Assembly: GCA_900199655.1 (NCBI GenBank)
Contig: FZRE01000006.1
Location: 62,001-126,000, forward strand
DNA length: 64,000 bases
Origin: Prevotellaceae bacterium KH2P17
GTDB lineage: Bacteria; Bacteroidota; Bacteroidia; Bacteroidales; Bacteroidaceae
Direction of reading: 5' to 3'
Each line of letters starts with the position of its first letter. The stretch's first letter is position 1. Of this stretch, positions 45,577-53,573 are shown piece after piece. The notes beneath the pieces are model-generated. The model saw nothing but the letters and a program-made list of their open reading frames with translations, was not told where the DNA came from and did not search any database. The position numbers and the translations under genes were made by a program.

Positions 45577-46806
45577 ATGAAACACGAGAAAATGAAGGTG
45601 TTGCTCTACCTCAAAAAGAGCGGTCTTGACAAGTCGGGGAAAGCTCCGATTATGGGACGTATTACCATTGGGCGTTCCATCGCCCAGTTCAGTTGCAAGC
45701 TCTCCTGCAATCCCGACCTGTGGAATCCCCGTGAGAGCCGAATGGACGGAAAGAGCCGTGAGGCGGTGGAAGTGAACGGCAGGTTGGAAAACCTGTTGCT
45801 GTCCGTTCAGTCGGCTTATCAGTCCTTACTCTCCAAAGGTTGCCTGTTTGACGCAACCGACGTGAAGGAGCAGTTTCAAGGCAGCGTGCAGACACGGTGT
45901 ATGCTCATTGAGAGGCTGGATATGCTCATCAAGGAAAAGGAAAACCATGTAGGTATAGACATCAAGGAAGGAGCCATACACGGCTACCACTCCGCCCGGA
46001 TACATTTACAGAAGTTTATTCAACGGAAGTACAAGGTCTCGGACTTGGCATTCTCTCAACTCACCGAGAATTTTATCCAAGAGTTCCGGCAGTATTTCTT
46101 AGGTGAGTGCGGTTTTCAGGAAAGCACGTTCTATAATGTAGCCGCGCATTTGAAGACTGTATGCAGACTGGCTTACCGTGAAGGATTAGCTGATGTGCTA
46201 CTTTTTGACAAGGTTAAGATATCAAAGGGGGATAAGAAACTGCCAAAGGCACTTGACAAGGCAGCATTGGACAAACTAAAAGCACTCCGCTTTGATGATT
46301 TGGAGGAGGATTTGGAAACGGCAAGGGACATCTTTCTCTTTGCATGCTATGTTGGTGCGGCCTATTGCGATTTGATGGAACTGAACAAATCCCATCTTGT
46401 CCGTGATGATGAAGGCAGTCTGTGGCTGAAGTTCAACCGCCAGAAGACAGGCGTGCTTTGCCGTATCAAGCTGCTGCCCGAAGCCGTTAGGCTAATAGCG
46501 AAGTACCGTAGCGATGAAAGGGAAACACTGCTTCCCTACATCAAGTACAAAACCTATCAGACCTGTTTGAAAGCCCTTCGGCTTCGTGCAGGCATATCGT
46601 TTCCTTTTACCACGCATACTGCAAGGCACACCTTTGCAACGCTCATCACGCTCGAACAGGGCGTACCCATCGAAACGGTGAGCAAGATGCTGGGACATTC
46701 CAATGTAAGCATGACGGAACGCTATGCCAAAGTAACCCCTCAGAAACTCTTTGAGGAATTCGACCGTTTCCTCTCTTTCACCGAAGATTTACGTTTGACC
46801 ATATAA
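45577..46806 (+). CDS. Tyrosine recombinase (integrase), IntDOT-like, first of a pair
   Basis: 409 aa. An N-terminal arm-binding region and SAM-like core-binding domain (about residues 105-200) precede a C-terminal catalytic domain. Catalytic residues seen: HTARHTFATL (His and Arg), MLGHSNVSMTERYAKV (His and the tyrosine nucleophile). The first catalytic arginine, normally in TGLRxxEL, is missing: the segment reads YVGAAYCDL. Loss of this arginine is known for IntDOT-type integrases. The gene ends 0 bases before the next recombinase, so the pair is co-transcribed. Confidence 0.92.
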   Translation: MKHEKMKVLLYLKKSGLDKSGKAPIMGRITIGRSIAQFSCKLSCNPDLWNPRESRMDGKSREAVEVNGRLENLLLSVQSAYQSLLSKGCLFDATDVKEQFQGSVQTRCMLIERLDMLIKEKENHVGIDIKEGAIHGYHSARIHLQKFIQRKYKVSDLAFSQLTENFIQEFRQYFLGECGFQESTFYNVAAHLKTVCRLAYREGLADVLLFDKVKISKGDKKLPKALDKAALDKLKALRFDDLEEDLETARDIFLFACYVGAAYCDLMELNKSHLVRDDEGSLWLKFNRQKTGVLCRIKLLPEAVRLIAKYRSDERETLLPYIKYKTYQTCLKALRLRAGISFPFTTHTARHTFATLITLEQGVPIETVSKMLGHSNVSMTERYAKVTPQKLFEEFDRFLSFTEDLRLTI

Positions 46807-48156
46807 ATGACAACCATTATGAGAAGTACATTCAAGATACTATTCTATATCAACAGACAGAAGACAAAGGCAGACGGAAGGACAGCCATTCTCTGCCGTA
46901 TTACCATAGACGGAAAAAGTGCAGTCATTACCACAGGCGAAGAATGTAAGCCCTCCGAGTGGAACGTCAAGCAGAGCTTGACGACTGACAGAAAGACCAA
47001 TCAAAGACTCCATGAGTTCAGGGAACTTGTGGAAAAGACCTATCGGGATGTTCTTGTTAGGGACGGGGTGGTAAGTGTCGAATTCATCAAGAACCACCTG
47101 CAAGGCATTGCCACCCATCCTACAACTCTCCTTGCCATGAGCAGGGCGGAACTGCAAGCAGTCAAGGAAAGTATTGGCAGGTCAAGAGCGGAGGGAACTT
47201 TTCTGAATCTGTCCCATTCTGACAGAAATCTCCGTGAGTTTGTCAAAGATAAAGGATTGCAGGACATACCCATTTCCACCATTACGGAGGATTTGTTTGA
47301 GGAATACCGTTTCTTTCTCAAAAAGCGTGGATTGAAGGGAACGACCATCAACAACTATCTCTGCTGGCTGAGCCGACTGATGTTCCGTGCGGTTAGTCAA
47401 AGGATTATCCGCTGCAATCCCTTTGAGAACGCCAAGTATGAGAAAGAGGAAAAGAAGATACGCTTCCTGCAAAAGAGTGAAGTCGCTAAACTTGCGACAA
47501 TGAAAATGAATGACAGGGAAGCGGAACAGGCAAGACTGATGTTCGTCTTCTCCTGCTTTACGGGACTGGCAATCGCCGATATGGAACACTTGCTATATAA
47601 GCATATCCAAACAGCAGCGGACGGGAGGAAGTATATCCGCAAGGAACGCCAAAAGACAAAGGTGGAATTCATTGTACCGCTGCATCCGATAGCAGAAACC
47701 GTCATCCGCTATTGTTGGGAAGAACAAGAAGGGAACGAAGAACAGCAGACGGTGAAAGAAAAGGGCGACAGCCTTGTTTTCCACAGCGATTGCAGTCGCA
47801 GTGTAATGGGCAAGAACCTGTGCATTGTGGGCAAGGCTTGCGGCATCCGTGAAAGTCTTTCCTATCACATGGCACGACACACGTTCGCCACGATGAGCCT
47901 TAGTGCAGGAATACCTATTGAGAGTATAGCCAAGATGATGGGACACGCCTCCATATCAAGCACACAGATTTACGCGCAGGTGACGGACAGGAAAATTTCT
48001 GAAGATATGGACAGGCTCATTGCCAAACAAACGGTAATAAAGGGAGCAAATACGGAGAGAGAGGTTTGTGAACCAAACTCTCGTATCTCGTTGTATATAA
48101 ATCTTCTATATATTTTGATAAATCATCTGTGTAGCATTTTTGTAGCAGTATTCTGA
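46807..48156 (+). CDS. Tyrosine recombinase, second of a tandem pair
   Basis: 449 aa with the same architecture as its neighbour but clearly different sequence. Catalytic residues in SYHMARHTFATM and MMGHASISSTQIYAQV; the first arginine is again replaced (FTGLAIADM). After the catalytic domain there is an extra C-terminal stretch ending in a hydrophobic tail (LYINLLYILINHLCSIF), which may be a read-on past an older stop or a real extension. The start may be the ATG at 46819. The two enzymes could act as a heterodimer, like XerC/XerD, or on different sites. Confidence 0.9.
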   Translation: MTTIMRSTFKILFYINRQKTKADGRTAILCRITIDGKSAVITTGEECKPSEWNVKQSLTTDRKTNQRLHEFRELVEKTYRDVLVRDGVVSVEFIKNHLQGIATHPTTLLAMSRAELQAVKESIGRSRAEGTFLNLSHSDRNLREFVKDKGLQDIPISTITEDLFEEYRFFLKKRGLKGTTINNYLCWLSRLMFRAVSQRIIRCNPFENAKYEKEEKKIRFLQKSEVAKLATMKMNDREAEQARLMFVFSCFTGLAIADMEHLLYKHIQTAADGRKYIRKERQKTKVEFIVPLHPIAETVIRYCWEEQEGNEEQQTVKEKGDSLVFHSDCSRSVMGKNLCIVGKACGIRESLSYHMARHTFATMSLSAGIPIESIAKMMGHASISSTQIYAQVTDRKISEDMDRLIAKQTVIKGANTEREVCEPNSRISLYINLLYILINHLCSIFVAVF

Positions 48157-48292
48157 CTGCTTAATGACTACCATTCTGACTACCTTTTGAAAGCACAACT
48201 GCTCTCTTTTCTTGGGTACAAAGGTATATAAAATTGTACTAACCTCCAAATCTTTGTATCATAAAGATTTAGACTTTTTATTGCTACACTTT

Positions 48293-48344
48293 CCAGTGCA
48301 AGGTGCAAGCCCCTATATATAAGGGGACTTGCACCTTGCACTGG
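48293..48344. repeat. Long near-perfect palindrome, 52 bp
   Basis: Arms of about 22 bp, CCAGTGCAAGGTGCAAG plus CCCCT, repeat inverted around ATATATA with one unpaired base. Outside, TTATTGCT and AGCAATAA pair again. It could act as a bidirectional terminator after the integrases, as a replication or transfer signal, or as an operator: it contains TGCAAG sites like those before the XRE gene. Confidence 0.8.
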
Positions 48345-48426
48345 AGTTCTCTATAAAAGCAATAATAATTGCACAAATACGAAAAAGGAAATAAAATGTT
48401 TCAGATTAAATCCGTTATATTTGTTA

Positions 48427-48512
48427 GCACACTGTGTATTCCGCTACTAATAAACGAACTTGCACCAACTGCAAGACGGATTGCATAGTGTGCAAATGTT
48501 TGCATGTAGCGG
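48427..48512 (+). promoter_or_regulatory. Cluster of TTGCA-type palindromes upstream of the XRE gene
   Basis: CTTGCA-CCAAC-TGCAAG (48459-48475), TTGCA-TAGTG-TGCAA (48481-48495) and TGCAAA-TG-TTTGCA (48491-48504) overlap or follow each other; the first two are centred 21 bp apart. A second set of inverted repeats (GCACACT / AGTGTGC and CCGCTAC / GTAGCGG) overlaps them. Likely operators for the XRE protein, possibly an origin for the primase. Confidence 0.6.
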
Positions 48513-48549
48513 GTTGCTCTTGTAACGGTGCTTTAGTAACTTTATAGAT

Positions 48550-48900
48550 ATGAATAAGTTATTGGAAATGCTGAGACTGGCAAGAGTAAGAAAAGGATAT
48601 TCTCAGGAGTATCTTGCTGGAATTATGGGAGTTAGTTCCAGTCGCGTGTCTCGCTGGGAGACAGGAAAAACAGAGATGACTCTTCAACAGATTCACGTGT
48701 TTGCTACAAAAGTAGGGATTAGCCCGAGTAAATTGTTTGGCTTTCTTGCACGTAATGGGCAGGCTGAGCCTACACCAATAGCAGAAATACACATTGAGGT
48801 TTTTACGGAGGAAGCCTTCAAGAAACTCTCACAAGTAGTACACGAACTTGGAATGGAACATGCAACCATCTCAACCAAACGACTGACAGTATGGAAATAA
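48550..48900 (+). CDS. XRE-family helix-turn-helix regulator
   Basis: 116 aa. The N-terminal HTH (MLRLARVRKGYSQEYLAGIMGVSSSRVSRWETGKTEMTLQQIHVFA, residues 8-53) is a standard Cro/C1 fold. The C-terminal half (EVFTEEAFKKLSQVVHELG) has no clear match. It probably binds the TTGCA palindromes directly upstream and controls the replication or regulatory genes that follow. It overlaps the next gene by 10 bases. Confidence 0.87.
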   Translation: MNKLLEMLRLARVRKGYSQEYLAGIMGVSSSRVSRWETGKTEMTLQQIHVFATKVGISPSKLFGFLARNGQAEPTPIAEIHIEVFTEEAFKKLSQVVHELGMEHATISTKRLTVWK

Positions 48901-49271
48901 TCGCAATAGAAAGCCAAGCCTATCAGGAACTGATAGACAGGCTCAACCGAATAGAGCAGTACGTTGAGCGAACCTCTCACCTTATCCAGGATATAGATGA
49001 CGAGTTGGAAATGACCACCAAAGACCTTATCGGGACTCTAAATGTTTCAGAGTCCACCCTTTACCGTTGGCGCAAGAAACAGTTAGTACGGTATCGCTAT
49101 ACAGAGGGTGGCGATGTGCGCTACTTCTTCAAGTCAATCCTTATTGCCGTAAAGTGCAACCGCCTCCGTGTTTCCGGCATGAGGAATGATGAAGTCCTTG
49201 GTCGGCTCAACCGCTTCAAGGACAATCTTATCATGAGTTCATGCCTTAACCCTAAAAACCGACAGCTATGA
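48891..49271 (+). CDS. Helix-turn-helix DNA-binding protein (excisionase/MerR-like)
   Basis: 126 aa. An N-terminal coiled-coil-like helix (residues 8-40) is followed by a MerR-type HTH (TTKDLIGTLNVSESTLYRWRKKQLVRYRYTEGGDVRYF, about 42-80), the layout of small HTH_17 proteins common on Bacteroidales elements. They often act as recombination directionality factors or regulators. Its stop overlaps the ATG of the primase gene (ATGA), indicating translational coupling. Confidence 0.82.
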   Translation: MEIIAIESQAYQELIDRLNRIEQYVERTSHLIQDIDDELEMTTKDLIGTLNVSESTLYRWRKKQLVRYRYTEGGDVRYFFKSILIAVKCNRLRVSGMRNDEVLGRLNRFKDNLIMSSCLNPKNRQL

Positions 49272-51328
49272 TAGATAATGAACAGATACTATCACTTACA
49301 CAAGGGGGGCTTAATGTGTTTTCCCATTTCCTTGGCTTTGAGGTGAACCTTCACCGTAACTTCCGCAGTCCTTTTTATGACGACAGGCGGGCTTCATGCC
49401 ATATCTACTATGATAGGAAGAGTTCATCCTATAAGTTCTATGATCATGGGGATACAACCTATTCGGGGGATTGTTTCTGGTTTGTGGCAACCATGCGAGG
49501 CTTAAATCTAAAAACCGATTTCCCCGAAGTCTTGAAAATCATTGTCCAAGAACTTGGACTGTATTCCTTGTATGACGGTGAGAAGTATGGTAAAAGTGCT
49601 GCACCGACTCATAAAAGCCCGATTGTTTCCAGCCCTAAGGCTGATATTGCCAAAAGTACGGAAGAACGCCCATACAGTTTCGAGATACAGCCTTTTGACG
49701 ATGGACTGCTGAACTATTGGGCGCATTACGGTATCCATGAGGATACACTTCGAAATTTTCGGGTACGAAGCCTTAAACGGTATGAAAGCGTATCTGCTGA
49801 AGGCAGGAAGTTTGAACTTCACAGTTCACCGACAGAGCCGATGTTTGCCTATATCGGAAACGGCTATGTCAAGATATACCGCCCTCACAGTCCGAAAATC
49901 CGCTTTCTCTATGGTGGGCGGATGCCAGCCACCTATTGTTTCGGCATGGAGCAGATTCCCACCAAAGGCGATATGCTTTTCATAACAGGTGGGGAAAAGG
50001 ATGTTCTCTCGTTGTATGCACACGGCTTCAATGCGATTTGCTTCAACAGTGAAACGGCACAGATACCAACAAACATCATTGAGAGCCTTCAGCTTCGTTT
50101 TAGGCATATCATACTCTTGTATGATGCGGATGAAACAGGTGTACGGGAGGCACATAAACAGTCTGAACATCTGGCGGAATACAAAGTCTTGAACCTTTCA
50201 CTTCCGCTCTGCGGCACGAAGTCCGAAAAAGATATTTCTGATTTCTTTGCCTTAGGCAACGGGGCTGAGGAACTGAAAGAACTGCTTGCCAAGATGTTTA
50301 CAGACCTATACAGCCAAACCATGATGATGCTTCGCTCCTGTGAAATTGACTATGAAAACCCGCCGGATATTTCCAAGTCAGTAGTGGCGGTAAACGGTGT
50401 GCCACTCGGCACGCAGGATAACTTGTTCTGTATCACCGGAGGTGAGGGTACGGGCAAGAGTAACTATGTGGGTGCGATTCTTGCCGGAGCATTGGGAGAA
50501 GAACGTATGCCAATAGAGAAAACCTTGGGATTGGAGATTACCGCAAACCCCAAAGGCTTGGCAGTCCTGCACTATGACACGGAGCAGTCTGAGGCACAGC
50601 TCCACAAGAATTTGGGCAAGACGCTACGCCGGGCTTCATTGGCAGCAGTACCAGAGTTTTACCATTCCCTGTACCTTGCCTCTCTGTCCCGCAAGGACAG
50701 GCTGAAACTTATCCGCGAGAGTATGGACTTGTTCCATCACAAACATGGTGGTATCCACCTTGTGGTGATTGACGGAATAGCCGACTTAATACGTTCTGCC
50801 AATGACGAAACGGAAAGTATTGCCATTGTGGATGAGCTTTACCGCTTGGCAGGGATTTATAATACCTGTATCATCTGCGTGCTTCACTTTGTGCCTAACG
50901 GCATTAAGCTGCGCGGGCATATAGGCTCGGAACTTCAACGCAAGGCTGCAGGTATTCTCTCCATAGAGAAAGATGACAATCCCGAATACTCGGTCGTCAA
51001 AGCATTGAAAGTCCGTGACGGAAGCCCGTTGGACGTACCGATGATGCTTTTTGGCTGGGACAAGGCAGAGGACATGCACGTCTATCGTGGTGAAAAATCC
51101 AAGGAAGACAAGGAAAAGCGCAAGACCGATGAACTTATCGGCGTTGTCAGAGAGGCTTTCAGAAAACCCCTCAAGCTCACTTACCAAGAACTTTGTGAGG
51201 TCTTGATGCGCGAGATGGAAATCAAGGACAGAACCGCAAAGAAGTACATCGCCTATATGAAAGAACAACGTATCTTGGCACAAGATACCAATGGTAACTA
51301 TCAAAAAGGAGAACTATGTCGTACTTAG
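49268..51328 (+). CDS. TOPRIM-primase / RecA-like ATPase replication protein
   Basis: 686 aa. N-terminal region (about 1-130) with aromatic and histidine-rich segments ([20 protein letters not shown]) like the DNA-recognition part of mobile-element primases. A TOPRIM domain follows with [14 protein letters not shown] (about 241) and [11 protein letters not shown] (about 279), then a RecA/DnaB-like ATPase with Walker [16 protein letters not shown] (about 390) and Walker [13 protein letters not shown] (about 497). The C-terminus is basic and probably a winged helix. It likely primes and unwinds the excised element. It overlaps the genes on both sides. Confidence 0.85.
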   Translation: MIDNEQILSLTQGGLNVFSHFLGFEVNLHRNFRSPFYDDRRASCHIYYDRKSSSYKFYDHGDTTYSGDCFWFVATMRGLNLKTDFPEVLKIIVQELGLYSLYDGEKYGKSAAPTHKSPIVSSPKADIAKSTEERPYSFEIQPFDDGLLNYWAHYGIHEDTLRNFRVRSLKRYESVSAEGRKFELHSSPTEPMFAYIGNGYVKIYRPHSPKIRFLYGGRMPATYCFGMEQIPTKGDMLFITGGEKDVLSLYAHGFNAICFNSETAQIPTNIIESLQLRFRHIILLYDADETGVREAHKQSEHLAEYKVLNLSLPLCGTKSEKDISDFFALGNGAEELKELLAKMFTDLYSQTMMMLRSCEIDYENPPDISKSVVAVNGVPLGTQDNLFCITGGEGTGKSNYVGAILAGALGEERMPIEKTLGLEITANPKGLAVLHYDTEQSEAQLHKNLGKTLRRASLAAVPEFYHSLYLASLSRKDRLKLIRESMDLFHHKHGGIHLVVIDGIADLIRSANDETESIAIVDELYRLAGIYNTCIICVLHFVPNGIKLRGHIGSELQRKAAGILSIEKDDNPEYSVVKALKVRDGSPLDVPMMLFGWDKAEDMHVYRGEKSKEDKEKRKTDELIGVVREAFRKPLKLTYQELCEVLMREMEIKDRTAKKYIAYMKEQRILAQDTNGNYQKGELCRT

Positions 51329-51624
51329 AACATCATACAGAAGATACATGGCAGAAACGATTGTTTGATAGACTGATGCGTGTCGAGGACAAACTCGACC
51401 ACCTGCTGATCCTGCAAGAGCAATCTGTTGATACAACTGTTCATCCACCTTTGAAACCCGAATATTTGGACATAATAGATGTATCCAAGATTCTTAAAGT
51501 GGAGCAAAAGACTATCTACAACTGGGTTTGGGCTGGGAAAATCCCCTATCTCAAGGCCAATGGACGATTGCTTTTCCTTCGGGAAGAGATAGATGAAATG
51601 GTACGGAAGCGAGATGGTTGGTAG
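51316..51624 (+). CDS. Excisionase-like helix-turn-helix protein
   Basis: 102 aa. Residues about 48-98 form a HTH_17 domain ([47 protein letters not shown]), the family of Xis-type and regulatory proteins, with a short coiled-coil-like N-terminus ([17 protein letters not shown]). It overlaps the primase by 13 bases. The AbiE-type cassette begins 22 bases after its stop. Confidence 0.85.
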   Translation: MSYLEHHTEDTWQKRLFDRLMRVEDKLDHLLILQEQSVDTTVHPPLKPEYLDIIDVSKILKVEQKTIYNWVWAGKIPYLKANGRLLFLREEIDEMVRKRDGW

Positions 51625-51646
51625 CAGCAAAGTAATATGAAAATAT

Positions 51647-51697
51647 GTTAGATTTTGGCAATTTATTTGTTTTATTGCCAAAATCTAACTATCTTTG
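51647..51697 (+). promoter_or_regulatory. Palindromic operator overlapping the AbiE promoter
   Basis: Perfect 16-bp arms GTTAGATTTTGGCAAT and ATTGCCAAAATCTAAC are separated by 11 bases. The -33 TTTG (51666-51669) lies in the spacer, the right arm fills most of the 20-base spacing, and the -7 box TATCTTTG (51690-51697) begins right after the arm. Binding would block the promoter, as expected for AbiEi autorepression. Confidence 0.8.
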
Positions 51698-51721
51698 CAC
51701 CGAACCATTAGTGATAGCAGG

Positions 51722-52432
51722 ATGAACGTCAGTAATATAATTGTAGATTTTGCAAACACCAACAAGGAATTCAGAACGAATGACTTGTCTGAGTATCTTT
51801 CCGGGAAAATTGATATTTCCAAGAAGATGTTGTCTTGGCATTTACGCAAGTTGTTGGACGAAAAAAAAATATTCAGAATAAGCAAAGGAGTATATACAAC
51901 AACCCCTAAAGCCATTTTCTGTCCTGCTCCCAATGCTCACTCCATTCGGTTGTATAAGAAATTAAAAACGGAATATCCCTTATTAGACTTTTGTGTCTAT
52001 AATGGTGAAATACTGTCTGACTTGCAGCATCACCTGTCGTATAACAACAATATCTATATAGAAACGGAGCGTGATGCCACTGAAACCATTTTCCACTTTG
52101 TACAGGATATGCACGAACGCAGTTTCCTTTCGCCAAAGGAGGATATTATGTCCGATTATATCCGGTTGGACAAAAGATCCTTTATTGTGAAGCCTCTTGT
52201 TTCAGAATCGCCCATACAGGAAGTAAACGGCATAAATGTACCAAGAATTGAGAAACTCTTAGTTGATATCCAATGTGACAGGGATTTCTTCTACCTGCAA
52301 GGGCAAGAGTCCTTGTACATGATGCAGAATGCCTTTGCCAACTATAATGTGAATATAGGAATGTTACTGCGTTATGCCTCACGGCGCAATATTAAACCGC
52401 AAATAGAAAACTATATCAAGGAAATTGTATGA
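51722..52432 (+). CDS. AbiEi-like antitoxin and autorepressor
   Basis: 236 aa. An N-terminal winged helix (about residues 1-62: NIIVDFANTNKEFRTNDLSEYLSGKIDISKKMLSWHLRKLLDEKKIFRISKGVYTT in outline) is followed by a larger domain of the kind seen in type IV AbiEi/DUF6577 antitoxins. Start 51722 was chosen; the longer frame begins in the promoter. The stop overlaps the toxin start (ATGA). By family analogy it neutralises the toxin without binding it directly and represses its own promoter through the palindrome upstream. Codon and base use are much AT-richer than flanking genes. Sequence similarity to characterised AbiEi is only by fold and context. Confidence 0.75.
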   Translation: MNVSNIIVDFANTNKEFRTNDLSEYLSGKIDISKKMLSWHLRKLLDEKKIFRISKGVYTTTPKAIFCPAPNAHSIRLYKKLKTEYPLLDFCVYNGEILSDLQHHLSYNNNIYIETERDATETIFHFVQDMHERSFLSPKEDIMSDYIRLDKRSFIVKPLVSESPIQEVNGINVPRIEKLLVDIQCDRDFFYLQGQESLYMMQNAFANYNVNIGMLLRYASRRNIKPQIENYIKEIV

Positions 52433-53490
52433 TCAAGAAAAAATGTATGACTACAGAATGGATAAAGTCCATATCCGTACGTAACAAATATAAAGACCTG
52501 AACCTGATAGAGAAAGTCATCAGGGCAATGTCCCTGCTGGAGATGCTGAAATTATCTGGTTGCCCATTCTGCTTTAAGGGCGGTTCGGCTCTGATGCTTA
52601 TTTTGGGTGAATCCGCTCACCGACTATCCATAGACATTGACATTATCTGCCCTCCCGGGACGGATATTGATCCCTATCTGAAAGATATAGAAAGGTTCGG
52701 TTTCATATCCAAGACCCTTGAAGAACGGCAGCAGAGGAACACGAATATTCCCAAAAGCCACTCGAAATTCTTTTATCACATCGCTTATAAGAACGATGAT
52801 AAACCTGCGTATATACTGCTTGATGTCCTATACGAGGATTTACAATACCACGCTACCGAAGAAGTTGAGATTAAAGGGCCTTTTATAGAATTGGACGGTG
52901 ATCCATTGAAGGTAACCGTGCCATCAGCTGACGACATTCTCGGTGATAAACTTACTGCATTTGCCCCTAATACCTCGGGTATTCCTTATGTCAAGGGGGA
53001 CAGAGACCGCTCGCTGGAAATCATCAAGCAGTTATATGACGTAGGCAGACTGTTTGAGCATACTGACAATTTCCTGCACACTAAGGAAACTTTCACCCAG
53101 ATAGGGAGAATAGAATTGCAATATCGGGGCTTGCCTGCTGAACTGTCACTCATTTATGAAGATATTCGGGAAACTGCCTTGTGTCTGGCTACCAGAGGGC
53201 AAATGGGTAAAGGTGATTTCAATATGCTGCAAAACGGCATCAAGAAAATAGACGGCTACATCTACAAAGGGAAATATCGCATAGAAGATGCTATCATAGA
53301 TTCGGCTCGTGCGGCTTACCTTGCCACTGCAATAGAAAAATCAAACACAAGAATTGAGAGATATGATGGAAATCCGAACACCATACTTGCCATGGAATTG
53401 TCTCCTTCCGTCAATAATAAACTCAACAAATTGAAAAAAATATTGCCGGAAGCCTTCTTCTATTGGGTCAAGACGAGTGAGCTATTATGA
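52429..53490 (+). CDS. AbiEii/AbiGii-family nucleotidyltransferase toxin
   Basis: 353 aa of the nucleotidyltransferase superfamily. Catalytic motifs: FKGGSALMLI (residues about 45-54) and RLSIDIDIICP (about 64-74), the GGSA...D-x-D pattern needed for nucleotide transfer, then DDILGDKLTAFAP (about 165). It is the likely toxin of a type IV toxin-antitoxin and phage-abortive-infection system of the AbiE type. Characterised relatives modify tRNA or use GTP; the target here is unknown. It is translationally coupled to the antitoxin and followed within 10 bases by a second copy of the cassette's palindrome. Confidence 0.85.
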   Translation: MIKKKCMTTEWIKSISVRNKYKDLNLIEKVIRAMSLLEMLKLSGCPFCFKGGSALMLILGESAHRLSIDIDIICPPGTDIDPYLKDIERFGFISKTLEERQQRNTNIPKSHSKFFYHIAYKNDDKPAYILLDVLYEDLQYHATEEVEIKGPFIELDGDPLKVTVPSADDILGDKLTAFAPNTSGIPYVKGDRDRSLEIIKQLYDVGRLFEHTDNFLHTKETFTQIGRIELQYRGLPAELSLIYEDIRETALCLATRGQMGKGDFNMLQNGIKKIDGYIYKGKYRIEDAIIDSARAAYLATAIEKSNTRIERYDGNPNTILAMELSPSVNNKLNKLKKILPEAFFYWVKTSELL

Positions 53491-53496
53491 AAAATA

Positions 53497-53539
53497 GTTA
53501 GATTTTGGCAATAAACATATATTATTGCCAAAATCTAAC
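53497..53539. repeat. Second copy of the AbiE operator palindrome, downstream of the toxin
   Basis: The arms are identical to those at 51647-51689 (GTTAGATTTTGGCAAT / ATTGCCAAAATCTAAC) and again separated by exactly 11 bases, with different spacer sequence. A few bases before it (ATGAAAA.AT.GTTAG) also match. It lies between the toxin stop and the convergent methyltransferase-helicase gene. No T-run is present. Confidence 0.9.
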
Positions 53540-53573
53540 TGACTTGATAATAATTATCATCAATGTATTTCTA

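Larger units (their letters stand above)
48157..48549. other. AT-rich regulatory gap between integrases and the XRE regulator
   Basis: No gene is supported. It holds a 52-bp palindrome (48293-48344) and a cluster of TTGCA/TGCAA sites (48459-48504) just before the XRE gene. Confidence 0.6.
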
